Below, piece after piece: positions 6,736-14,447 of a DNA stretch of 20,086 nucleotides. Position numbers and translations under genes: made by a program. Under the pieces are notes generated by a model. It was not told the DNA's origin and made no database searches. It was given only the letters and a program-made list of their open reading frames with translations. This DNA comes from UBA817 sp049889215 (GTDB taxonomy: Bacteria; Margulisbacteria; Marinamargulisbacteria; UBA817). Each line of letters starts with the position of its first letter. The first letter of the stretch is position 1. The stretch lies in the NCBI GenBank assembly GCA_049889215.1, contig JBMHDV010000009.1, positions 1 to 20,086 of the forward strand, in the 5' to 3' direction.

Positions 6736-7891
6736 GGACGGCCGCCTTTAAGAAGTTCAACTTATCACAACTTTCAATAAACTCTTGAGCCGGATCAGAA
6801 TCAATTGTGATTCCACATCCACTATGGGTCATTATGGGACCATCATTAAATTGATAGCATGTTCGAATGGCCACATTAAATGCGGCTTGTTTTGTACCAT
6901 GCATAAACCCAATATGCCCAGTATAAAATTCCCGTGGGCCAGCTTCAATTGCTTGAATATGATGGCATGCCGAATGTTTTGGACAGCCGGTAATGGACCC
7001 ACCAGGTGCCAATTGTTGCAACATGTCCAATGGCGTTAAATCAGGTTTTGGTTTGGCTTCAACCGTTGATTCTAGATGATACACATAATTAAATGGCACA
7101 ATATCGCACATGCGTGGAGTATGAACCGATCGTGGTTCAGCAATACGACTTAAATCATTGCGCATCAAATCAGTAATCATGGTCAGTTCTGCTTGGTCTT
7201 TGATGGATGACTTTAATGTATCATAGGCGAGTTGATCCCGAATTGGGTTGGCATCTCGGCCAATGGTCCCTTTGATTGGACGGGTCCGAATCGTTTGATT
7301 TTCATAGTAAAAGAATTCTTCTGGTGAGCAAGAGGCAATTTGCCACGGCCCAGCATGGATATAAGCACCGTGATGGGGAGCATGTTCTGCCATCATAAAT
7401 TCAAATAATTCACTTATTGTTACATTGCCAGTAATGGTTGATGGGTAGCTCAGATTGATCTGATAAATGTCACCTTCTTTTATGGCAGTTTGCGCGCGTT
7501 TAATTGCAGAAGCAAATGCTTCTTCTGACCAAATAGGTGAGCGTTGAAAATCAATGGATAGTGTTGAAGGTGCAACAGGTGCTAGTTCACGAAATTCATA
7601 TGAATCATAGGCCATGAAGATGGCGGGTGCTGAAGTGGTTGGTAAGCCAAGCTGTGCCAATCCCCATTCATATGATGTTGCAACCACAAACATTTGCCCA
7701 TCGCGTAGTCGATTTTGAATGGTCGGTTTAATGGCATCAAATTCAGCCGCGGTATGGGTAATGTAGGTGTCACTTGGGCGAGTCGCAATCAATTGTTGCG
7801 GCGAAGTTGAGTTGAAATTAATGACTGAACAACCTTTGGAAAGGGTGGGATACGATGGTTTGAGCGTAATTGAATTTTTAGTCATTTTCAT
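6725..7891 (-). CDS. pabB: Aminodeoxychorismate synthase component I
   Basis: Chorismate-utilising enzyme that forms 4-amino-4-deoxychorismate from chorismate, with ammonia supplied by the PabA amidotransferase. It has 388 residues, shorter than E. coli PabB (about 450) because of a reduced N-terminal part. The key motif is PIKGT (205-209): Lys207 distinguishes PabB from anthranilate synthase TrpE, which has Ala there. Other family blocks are GDIYQINLS (140-148), SPEEFF (about 189), the LTMITDLMRNDLSRI stretch, HLESTVEA, PGGSITGCPK and the C-terminal SGCGITIDSDPAQEF. It starts 37 nt from the divergent NTF2-like gene, with overlapping -10 boxes between them. An ATG two codons downstream is an equally possible start. 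The leader has no Shine-Dalgarno. Confidence 0.95.
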   Translation of the reverse strand: MKMTKNSITLKPSYPTLSKGCSVINFNSTSPQQLIATRPSDTYITHTAAEFDAIKPTIQNRLRDGQMFVVATSYEWGLAQLGLPTTSAPAIFMAYDSYEFRELAPVAPSTLSIDFQRSPIWSEEAFASAIKRAQTAIKEGDIYQINLSYPSTITGNVTISELFEFMMAEHAPHHGAYIHAGPWQIASCSPEEFFYYENQTIRTRPIKGTIGRDANPIRDQLAYDTLKSSIKDQAELTMITDLMRNDLSRIAEPRSVHTPRMCDIVPFNYVYHLESTVEAKPKPDLTPLDMLQQLAPGGSITGCPKHSACHHIQAIEAGPREFYTGHIGFMHGTKQAAFNVAIRTCYQFNDGPIMTHSGCGITIDSDPAQEFIESCDKLNFLKAAVHAH

Positions 7892-7913
7892 GTTTTTTTT
7901 CGAACTTTTCTTA

Positions 7914-7923
7914 TGGTATTATA
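7914..7923. promoter_or_regulatory. Overlapping divergent -10 boxes (pabB / NTF2-like)
   Basis: The plus strand carries TG-G-TATTAT (extended -10, hexamer 7917-7922) ending 6 nt before the ATG at 7929. The minus strand carries TATAAT (reverse complement of 7918-7923), about 26 nt before pabB. The two hexamers occupy nearly the same bases, so the two polymerases could not occupy the site together. Confidence 0.5.
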
Positions 7924-7928
7924 CAGAA

Positions 7929-8306
7929 ATGATGATGACTCAAGAAGTAGCATTTCAATGTTTAGAATCCTGGGGGAATGCCGTTGCCCAGAAAGACAAA
8001 TCAGCGGTATTAGCTCACTACACGAATGGCGCTAGCTTGTGGCCGACGTTAAGTAACGAATTACGTCAATCAGAGGATCGTATTGCTGATTACTTTGATT
8101 TATTTTTACCAAAAATTGCTGGATCTGTTGAATGGAACCAATGTTCATATCAAGCCATTAGTGACAGCCATTGTGTTTGGTCTGGCATTTACACATTCAA
8201 TTTAACATCTGGCGTTACACGCGCCCGTTTTACTTATGTGTTGGTTAAGGTTGATTCCGATTGGAAAATCCTCCACCACCACAGCAGTCTAATGCCTGAG
8301 GCATAA
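7929..8306 (+). CDS. NTF2-like protein, SgcJ/EcaC or CaMKII-association-domain type
   Basis: 125 residues from the ATG at 7929; two more ATG codons follow immediately. The pattern is that of small cone-fold NTF2-like proteins: an N-terminal helix, ESWGNAVAQKDKSAVLAHYTNGASLWPTLS, then RIADYFDLFLPKI, then beta strands with CVWSGIYTFNLTSGVTRARFTYVLVKVDSDWKILHHHSSLMP. This closely resembles the SgcJ/EcaC and CaMKII-association-domain families, which are generally ligand-binding or oligomerising domains of unknown precise role. The frame is open far upstream into pabB, but that extension lies antisense to pabB and is not credible. The promoter places transcription at the first base of the ATG. The hairpin-repeat array begins 4 nt after its stop. 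Confidence 0.8.
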   Translation: MMMTQEVAFQCLESWGNAVAQKDKSAVLAHYTNGASLWPTLSNELRQSEDRIADYFDLFLPKIAGSVEWNQCSYQAISDSHCVWSGIYTFNLTSGVTRARFTYVLVKVDSDWKILHHHSSLMPEA

Positions 8307-8310
8307 TTTT

Positions 8311-8558
8311 CCTAAAACCCTGGAAGGGTTGATAGGAAGAAATTATGCCGAACCACAGAAAATGAATGGAGAGTTCATTTTCAAAGGCCGCGGGAAAAGA
8401 GGAAGCGTGTCAAAGTGTTGTCCTAAAACCCTGGAAGGGTTGATAGGAAGAAATGATGCCGAACCACAGAAAATGAATGAAGAGTTCATTTTCAAAGGCC
8501 GCGGGAAAAAAGGAAGCGTGTCAAAATGCTGCCCTAAAACCCTGGAAGGGTTGATAGG
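8311..8558 (+). repeat. Tandem 111-bp hairpin repeat: two full units plus a terminal 26-bp copy
   Basis: Units at 8311-8421 and 8422-8532 are each 111 bp and differ at six positions; a third copy of the first 26 bp ends the array (8533-8558). The 26-bp element is identical in all three copies and imperfectly palindromic: CCTA...AACCCT pairs with AGGGTT...TAGG around GGA. The 85-bp interior carries a second hairpin, GAAAATGAA paired with TTCATTTTC around a 7-nt loop (TGGAGAG in unit 1, TGAAGAG in unit 2), and a GC-rich GGCCGCGGG. The organisation resembles bacterial palindromic/REP-like elements, but I do not recognise the family. The similar interiors exclude a CRISPR array. Confidence 0.9.
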
Positions 8559-8856
8559 CCATCCTGTTTTTTTGTTTATACAATATTATTCCGGCAACAG
8601 AGCAGCAAGAGCTTAACCTAATTGGTACAACGTAAATATCAGTCATATTATTTGAAGAAAAATGTGATATATTGCATCAGTATAAATCCAAGTACCAACA
8701 CCTAGCGAGAAAATACAATAAATTAATCAACCAGCAAAACAATTATGCATTAACCTCACCTAAATTTACTTAATTTGCGACAAGTTTATTGATTTTATTT
8801 TAATTTTCGCGCATAATCTTTTAAAACCTTCCACTAAAAAAACAAGACCTCCCCCA

Positions 8857-8887
8857 TTGAATTTTTACAATAAATGACCAATATAAT
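8857..8887 (+). promoter_or_regulatory. Candidate promoter of the carboxylase-biotin ligase unit
   Basis: TTGAAT (8857-8862) and TATAAT (8882-8887) are 19 nt apart, slightly long. Transcription would start near 8894, giving a leader of about 12 nt to the ATG at 8906 or 24 nt to the ATG at 8918. A GGGG at 8908-8911 precedes the second ATG by 6 nt and could act as a weak ribosome binding site. Confidence 0.45.
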
Positions 8888-8905
8888 TTCAGTGGACATT
8901 AAGAA

Positions 8906-11900
8906 ATGGGGTTTTTTATGAGAGCTATTTTACGAAGACTTGCAAATGTTGCAAATAAAAGGAATCCGATAGGCCCTTTGCCTAAAGGGTTTGGTAGAGA
9001 AGCACAAAAGTTTTCAACAAATGTTCCAGATTTATTTAAACGACCAACATTACCGCCTAGATTAGTTGCTAATGGCGTAGCAGGACTTCGGCCGTTTGAT
9101 TTTGGTAGAGGGTTTTCAACAATAGCTAAACAAAATTCTCAAACCCCAATATTCCATGACCAATCAGAATTAGCAGGACTATTATCATCAGAAGATCATG
9201 CCAAATGGTCTGAATTTTTAGAATCTGGAACTGTATTTGTTCACCATGAAGGGCATTGTGCAAACACATTAATTACAGAATTAATTAATATGAATTTTGA
9301 TAATATTGTTCTTGTCTCAAAAGCTGAAGAGTGTGACGCTGAAGATAGAGTATCAGGCAAAATTGTTGTCGACGATTTCAATGATTTAGAGTCAAACTAT
9401 TCAGTCATGCAAAACTATTGTGAAAAACATAAAATTGAAAAAGCTCGAGTTCTGGTAGGGTGGGGGTATTCATCAGAATCTCAACAAGTACCGATTCAAA
9501 CCGCACGTGTAAATGACGCATTACCAGGATGTGATTTTGGTACACCTTGCAATTCAGTTGAAACATTACAAAAAATCGCTGATAAGGATGCGTTTGATCA
9601 GACAGTCAGCGAATTAGGGCTAAATGTGATTCCAAATTACTACAATTCTTTTGGAAGAGATTTTGATGATCAACCTGATAACCTAATTCGTTTTGCAAAA
9701 AAACTATTTAAAGAAAAGCCAAATTTAACGAATCTTGACATTTATATTAAGCATCCTTCGACTGGCGGCGGCCGAGGAATTGTGCCAATCCAATTTGATC
9801 GAAATGAATTGAATAATGATGCTGATATTTCTGAAAAAATACTAAAAATAACAGGTGCAATATCACTTTGTCACAACGAAGGTAAAGCATTTTTAGCACC
9901 GGGTGTAAAAAAGCCATTGGTTTTACAGATGGGGATTCAAGATGCTCATCATATTGAACTACAACTCATTAACAAAGTGATTGCTGGAAAACGAGAGTGC
10001 AGTGCTCAGGAAAGAGGTCAAAAAAAGGCCGAGGGAACAGTGCAATTGCATCCTGAATTAGAGAAAAGAATTGATGAGCAAGCACAAAAATTTGCGGATG
10101 CAAATAATCTGGAAGGTGCAAATACACTTGAGCTATTGGTATCAGACCCAGTGAATCCAGAAAGTGATTTTTATTTTTTGGAAACCAATACTCGGCTGCA
10201 AGTGGAGCATTTAGTAACATCATACGAAAAAGGGCTTAGTATTCCAGCAGCTATATTAGCCAATAGTATTGGATTAGATCTTAATGCAATATACCAAAAT
10301 GTAGGCAAACAATATGTCAGGCATATTCGCTTAACAGGCGTTGTCGATGGCAGTGCAGAAATTCTTACCAATCAAGAAGAGATGCAACAAAAAATGAATC
10401 AGACATTTGGTGAGGGAGTGGTTGAAGTTCGTATCAAAAAGAACCCAAAGATTGATCCATTAGCCGACCAGCAATTTGGTGCATTGGTTATTACAAGTGA
10501 AAAAGATAATCCACAATTGGCAGTTGATGTTCTTCGTTATTTTGAGTCACAATTTCAATATACTGGACTAAACGTACCCTTTCGAACCATTTATTCCGTC
10601 CTAGATGCTTATGTTGAGGACACGCCATTTAAGGTTGGTGAATATATTCCACCAGCAGCCCCATCACAATTTGAAAAAGAATCAGCAGCCCTTTTTACGT
10701 CACTAAATAAACATTTAAATGGTCTTTCAATTAAAGGTGAAACTCAAACTCGAATTGAAAATTTTGAAAAACTAGAGATAAAGCTAGAGCGCTTATTGAA
10801 AGAGTTTGAATCACAGTTTCCCCTAAGTCAACAAATAGAAACGTTATCTAAAAATGGTTGGGACACGTACTGGAAACAACAACCCATTGTAAGTTTCAGT
10901 ATGGAATTAAGAGATTATTTACAGTCGCAATTGGCCCACGTTACGCATCCAAAAATCGTTGAAATAATGCAAAAAGTAATAAATCGACTATCTCACATTA
11001 TTACCATGTACGAGGCCCCAGGTGTAAGCGGTGCTGGCCCACAAACTAGTGCGATGGTACACGAAAAGGATCCAGCAAGTAATCGGTTGTATTCTTATAT
11101 TTTAGTGTATGGGTTAGAACGAGGCATCTACATGAATGCACTTCAACCAGCGGATGGTAGAGAACGAGGTTTAATGAAGCGCCTCTCCCATCTAATTGAA
11201 AAAAATACCTACGGATCATTTATTCATAATGAAAAGGAGTACAGTAATTACGTTGTGACAGATTTTGATGCATCAAATAATGCCAAGTTAAATACACGTA
11301 TGGTATTTGAAAATATGCTATATCTACGACCAACGTACCCAACCTTATCATGGAACCCCACCATGACTGAGGACCAAATAAAACAATATGTGGTGAATCA
11401 ATTTCAGGAGTATAAGCGCTTGCAAGATGAGTATAAGGAGAGCGGGGTTCCAAGTCCATTTGGGTATTACATCAAGTGCCCAAGTACGACGGATACAATT
11501 ACAAAAGATACGATTTTAAAGATTTATCAGATTATTGATCAGGAGTATTCAAATATATTTGGTCAACGCATCGCCAACATTAAATGCCACATGCATAATT
11601 TAATTGGAGGGGAGAATAAAGACCATCAGACCCGTGTTGCACAAGAAGTCAAAGAAGCATTAGAGAAGAATCCCGATGGCCCAAGATTATCAATATCAGC
11701 AACTTTTCCATTGGGTGGGTTTGGTGCATCACATCCTGACATCACGCAGTTGGATTCATCAGATTCAATTCAAGCGGCCAAGCCAATATTGGAAGTACTT
11801 CATGAAATGATGCAGGCATTTGATGTATCAAGTACCGTTGTTCCTGATGATCCATCATTTGAAGGGCCAGGAGGGATGGCAGCAACAGCATTCAATGACT

Positions 11901-12997
11901 TGAAGGAAACAAAGCGGCGTTTTCCCGACAATGAGGTGCTCCAATCATTAACATATGAGCAAACAATTAACTTAGGAGTTTCGATATTAGGGATGAGAAC
12001 CATGGTAACTCCACTTTCTCAGTTTAACTTTTTAGCAGGGATTGAAATTGCCAAACATTATGGTTGTTTAAATAACAACGGGCAATTGGATTTAGATAAA
12101 ACAAAAGAGACCTTTATCAATGCCTTAGAAAGTGAAAATTTAGAATGTACATTCCCTGAGCCTGTTATGGACGGTATGCAACGCTATAATTCAGACTTTC
12201 CAAACCCTCAAGAAAGTGTTGTGAACTTAATTTTAAAATTAAATGGGCGAGAAAAAATTACAGAACTACCTTCAGTTACCTCGGATATATCACAAACTGA
12301 ATTGGATGATTATATAAATCAGCTTCACAATGAATTTGGCTTCCCTCCAACATTGGAAGATGCATTAACGGCACTTCGTTATGGGAAAACATGTGCATCA
12401 TTGCAAGCCAAAAAAATGCGAGGTGGTGGAAGCGAACTTGTAAGTGCTGAAGACTTTTTTACTCAACGTGATGTATCTATTGGGACGATTATAAGTGATC
12501 ATACCATTACAAAAATAACTGAAAGTGGCTTAACTTATGTTGTTCATTTAATGAAAGATAATCACGAACGCGTGGTTACAGTTCCGAATAATAAAGCAAT
12601 TCAGGGTTGGGTGAATGAACAACTCTCATCAACGCCGAAATTCACGGGCGCAGAAAACTCAACGGCATTTGATTCGTTTATCGGTGCCCAAGTAACAAAT
12701 GCGATCGAAGATGGTACCATAATACGAAAAGGAGAAGATGGATCAATAACTTATTTGGATAGAGAGGGGAATGAACTACAGCCAATTGATCCAGCAAATC
12801 CATTAACCTTTGCTGAATTAATAATGATGAAAATGAGTAATGCTCAACGACTTCCAAGTAATTTAGCCGTTGGTGACCACGAGTTTAAAGCATCAGATTA
12901 TTTTGAATCATTAAGACAAAACCAAGGAACCATCCATCCAGGTACTCAAGGGTTTGAAATGTTTAGGCTTAATCCATTGGAATCCCGATATGCTTGA
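8906..12997 (+). CDS. Divergent pyruvate-carboxylase-like multidomain biotin enzyme
   Basis: 1363 residues, versus about 1150 for pyruvate carboxylase (PC), which makes oxaloacetate from pyruvate, bicarbonate and ATP. All PC domains appear in order. The biotin carboxylase domain (about 108-580) has GWGYSSES, ATP-grasp K227 and K282 with GGGRG (287-291), ECSAQERGQK (364-373) and ETNTRLQVEH (426-435). The carboxyltransferase (about 655-1050) has RDYLQSQLA (D670), FDASN (787-791), YYIK (K857), HMH (H895, H897), EGPGG (986-990) and VTPLSQF. A PC-type tetramerisation region covers about 1075-1230. The C-terminal biotinyl-like domain (about 1257-1363) has an IGA start and MMKM with acceptor K1309. 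D670, K857, H895 and H897 match the metal ligands of PC. The N-terminal VANRGEIA signature is lost. Residues 1-105 form an extra Arg-rich, presequence-like segment. A biotin ligase follows 47 nt downstream. Substrate specificity is inferred. Confidence 0.82.
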   Translation: MGFFMRAILRRLANVANKRNPIGPLPKGFGREAQKFSTNVPDLFKRPTLPPRLVANGVAGLRPFDFGRGFSTIAKQNSQTPIFHDQSELAGLLSSEDHAKWSEFLESGTVFVHHEGHCANTLITELINMNFDNIVLVSKAEECDAEDRVSGKIVVDDFNDLESNYSVMQNYCEKHKIEKARVLVGWGYSSESQQVPIQTARVNDALPGCDFGTPCNSVETLQKIADKDAFDQTVSELGLNVIPNYYNSFGRDFDDQPDNLIRFAKKLFKEKPNLTNLDIYIKHPSTGGGRGIVPIQFDRNELNNDADISEKILKITGAISLCHNEGKAFLAPGVKKPLVLQMGIQDAHHIELQLINKVIAGKRECSAQERGQKKAEGTVQLHPELEKRIDEQAQKFADANNLEGANTLELLVSDPVNPESDFYFLETNTRLQVEHLVTSYEKGLSIPAAILANSIGLDLNAIYQNVGKQYVRHIRLTGVVDGSAEILTNQEEMQQKMNQTFGEGVVEVRIKKNPKIDPLADQQFGALVITSEKDNPQLAVDVLRYFESQFQYTGLNVPFRTIYSVLDAYVEDTPFKVGEYIPPAAPSQFEKESAALFTSLNKHLNGLSIKGETQTRIENFEKLEIKLERLLKEFESQFPLSQQIETLSKNGWDTYWKQQPIVSFSMELRDYLQSQLAHVTHPKIVEIMQKVINRLSHIITMYEAPGVSGAGPQTSAMVHEKDPASNRLYSYILVYGLERGIYMNALQPADGRERGLMKRLSHLIEKNTYGSFIHNEKEYSNYVVTDFDASNNAKLNTRMVFENMLYLRPTYPTLSWNPTMTEDQIKQYVVNQFQEYKRLQDEYKESGVPSPFGYYIKCPSTTDTITKDTILKIYQIIDQEYSNIFGQRIANIKCHMHNLIGGENKDHQTRVAQEVKEALEKNPDGPRLSISATFPLGGFGASHPDITQLDSSDSIQAAKPILEVLHEMMQAFDVSSTVVPDDPSFEGPGGMAATAFNDLKETKRRFPDNEVLQSLTYEQTINLGVSILGMRTMVTPLSQFNFLAGIEIAKHYGCLNNNGQLDLDKTKETFINALESENLECTFPEPVMDGMQRYNSDFPNPQESVVNLILKLNGREKITELPSVTSDISQTELDDYINQLHNEFGFPPTLEDALTALRYGKTCASLQAKKMRGGGSELVSAEDFFTQRDVSIGTIISDHTITKITESGLTYVVHLMKDNHERVVTVPNNKAIQGWVNEQLSSTPKFTGAENSTAFDSFIGAQVTNAIEDGTIIRKGEDGSITYLDREGNELQPIDPANPLTFAELIMMKMSNAQRLPSNLAVGDHEFKASDYFESLRQNQGTIHPGTQGFEMFRLNPLESRYA

Positions 12998-13044
12998 TTT
13001 GACCAATAGCATAACAAACCAAAGATAAAGCAAGTCGATTTAGC

Positions 13045-13614
13045 ATGGGAATTAAGGTAATATCGAAAAAAATTATTGATTCTACCAATGACCATGCTAA
13101 ACGGGTATTAAAAAAACACCCAGAGTTACTTAATGACGGGTTTTTAGTGATTGCCGATCAACAAACCAACGGAAAGGGAACCCATGGCAAATCCTGGTAT
13201 TCCAAATCTTCTGGCGGTCTCTACTATACATTGGGCTTTATTCCAAAGGAATTCGACTTTAATTCAATTGAGTCATACCATTTGCAAATCTCAAAATGCA
13301 TTCAACATTCAATTCAGCGACTCACAGGGGTAACTGTTGAGATTAGGTATCCCAACGATCTATATTTAAAAAACAAAAAGATTGGTGGCATTTTGATGGA
13401 ATCTGAAATGTCGTCTGGTCCAACTCAAAAACTGGACTTCTTGATTATTGGGATTGGATTAAACATTAATCAAACATCTTTTCCATCTTCTTTGATGGAT
13501 AAAGCAACCTCACTTCATCTTGAGACAAAAACAACTTATCAAAAACTAAAATTGGTTAAACCAATCACAAAGCAATTATTTCAGTTGTTTAATCATCCAA
13601 TAATAGAATCATAA
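13045..13614 (+). CDS. birA: Short, divergent biotin-protein ligase
   Basis: Activates biotin with ATP and transfers it to the lysine of a biotinyl domain. The 189 residues cover only the catalytic core: DSTND (12-16), ADQQTNGKGTHGKSW (37-51), RYPNDLYLKNKKIGGILMES (101-120) and IGIGLNIN (135-142). The usual GRGRRGRxW loop is GKGTHGKSW, so arginines that hold biotinyl-AMP in E. coli BirA are changed, and KWPND is RYPND. The N-terminal repressor helix-turn-helix is absent (no regulatory role expected), and the C-terminal SH3-like domain of about 50 residues also seems missing. It lies 47 nt after the carboxylase on the same strand, so that protein is the obvious substrate. The stop overlaps the convergent dehydrogenase stop by 6 nt. 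The family is firm; full activity is not. Confidence 0.87.
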   Translation: MGIKVISKKIIDSTNDHAKRVLKKHPELLNDGFLVIADQQTNGKGTHGKSWYSKSSGGLYYTLGFIPKEFDFNSIESYHLQISKCIQHSIQRLTGVTVEIRYPNDLYLKNKKIGGILMESEMSSGPTQKLDFLIIGIGLNINQTSFPSSLMDKATSLHLETKTTYQKLKLVKPITKQLFQLFNHPIIES

Positions 13615-14424
13615 AAATAAATCCGGGACCGTCGGTAATAGGCGGTTCCGTTTGTAAGCCGCCAAGTCGGTAATCCCGGCATTCATTAACACATCATCAT
13701 CCAGGTAAAAATGTCCGGTATGGCCTTTATCTGGGTGTGTTAAAATTTCATAAGCGGCATCCCCCATAATGCGTGCATGTCGCGATGCCATGTACACTGG
13801 TTTTGGGAGCATGTGTTTAACAGCGGACGTTGCCACAGTTGTTTTTGGCCACAATGAATTGGCCCGCAAACCGTCCCGTTTATGTGCTTGGCTAAGTGCC
13901 AGTGTAACCATGCTCATATTGTATTTTGAAATGGTATACGCCGGGCATTTACCGAATTCTTTGGTATTTAGGTTAAGTGGGGGCGATATGGTAATCACAT
14001 CGGACCGTTTATTTTTTAATAAGTGGGGTAGGCAGGCTTGGGTAAATAAAAACGTCGCACGGCCATTAACGCCATTAATTAAGTCATATTTTTTGGTAGG
14101 CGTGTCATTCATTTTCGCCATAAAAAGTGCAGATGCATTATTAATAAGTGCATCAATGCCACCAAAGTGTGTTACAACGTGCTCAATTACACCCGCATAT
14201 TTTTCATCATCACGCAGATCAAGTTCAATGGGTAAGGCCTGTCCACCAGCTGATATCACTTCCTCTGCCACCGAGTGGATGGTGCCTTTTAGTTTGGCAT
14301 GGGGGGTGCTGGTCTTTCCAATAATCACAATATTGGCCCCATCAGCGGCACATTTTAGGGCAATTTCACGCCCAATACCGCGACTGGACCCAGTAATAAT
14401 GATGGTTTTTTTATTTAGGGACAT
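13609..14424 (-). CDS. Short-chain dehydrogenase/reductase, HSDL2-like
   Basis: NAD(P)-dependent oxidoreductase of 271 residues. The nucleotide-binding TGSSRGIG motif is at 11-18, and NNAS at about 95-98. The catalytic residues are S147 in the ITISPP strand and YTISK (Y163-K167). The KTSTPHAKLKGTIHSVAEEVISAGG stretch after the second strand is diagnostic of the HSDL2 subgroup (hydroxysteroid dehydrogenase-like 2), common in alphaproteobacteria and in peroxisomes of animals. The substrate is unknown; lipid or acyl metabolism is often proposed for the subgroup. It lacks the C-terminal SCP2 domain found in eukaryotic HSDL2. It is divergent from the transporter gene, with 23 nt between starts, and convergent with the biotin ligase. 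Confidence 0.9.
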   Translation of the reverse strand: MSLNKKTIIITGSSRGIGREIALKCAADGANIVIIGKTSTPHAKLKGTIHSVAEEVISAGGQALPIELDLRDDEKYAGVIEHVVTHFGGIDALINNASALFMAKMNDTPTKKYDLINGVNGRATFLFTQACLPHLLKNKRSDVITISPPLNLNTKEFGKCPAYTISKYNMSMVTLALSQAHKRDGLRANSLWPKTTVATSAVKHMLPKPVYMASRHARIMGDAAYEILTHPDKGHTGHFYLDDDVLMNAGITDLAAYKRNRLLPTVPDLFL

Positions 14425-14447
14425 ACCCCTATGTTATCGTTAAATAT

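Larger units (their letters stand above)
8307..8905. other. 599-bp region without a confident gene
   Basis: The first part (8311-8558) is the tandem palindromic repeat described separately. The remaining 8559-8905 is very AT-rich. It has a T7 run at 8567-8573 shortly after the third hairpin and a promoter near its right end (8857-8887). I found no tRNA-like structure, no credible small ORF on either strand and no riboswitch I recognise. Confidence 0.6.

Noticed and set aside
7767..7928. N-terminal extension of the NTF2-like protein
   Set aside because: It lies antisense to the start of pabB, translates to low-complexity hydrophobic sequence, and the promoter and family alignment both favour the ATG at 7929.
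8311..8558. CRISPR array (repeat of 26 bp with 85-bp spacers)
   Set aside because: The two interior segments are nearly identical to each other and far too long for spacers; this is a tandem duplication, and no cas gene is present.
8533..8575. Intrinsic terminator formed by the third hairpin and the T7 run
   Set aside because: Eight nucleotides separate the stem from the T-run, and the same hairpin occurs twice more without a T-run. Termination here is possible but not supported.
8906..12997. Carboxylase as a decayed pseudogene
   Set aside because: The frame is uninterrupted for 1363 codons, and catalytic and metal-binding positions of every domain have counterparts; decay would not keep these selectively.
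13769..14443. 224-residue plus-strand ORF
   Set aside because: It lies wholly opposite the SDR gene, whose catalytic motifs are clear; the plus-strand product resembles no protein.
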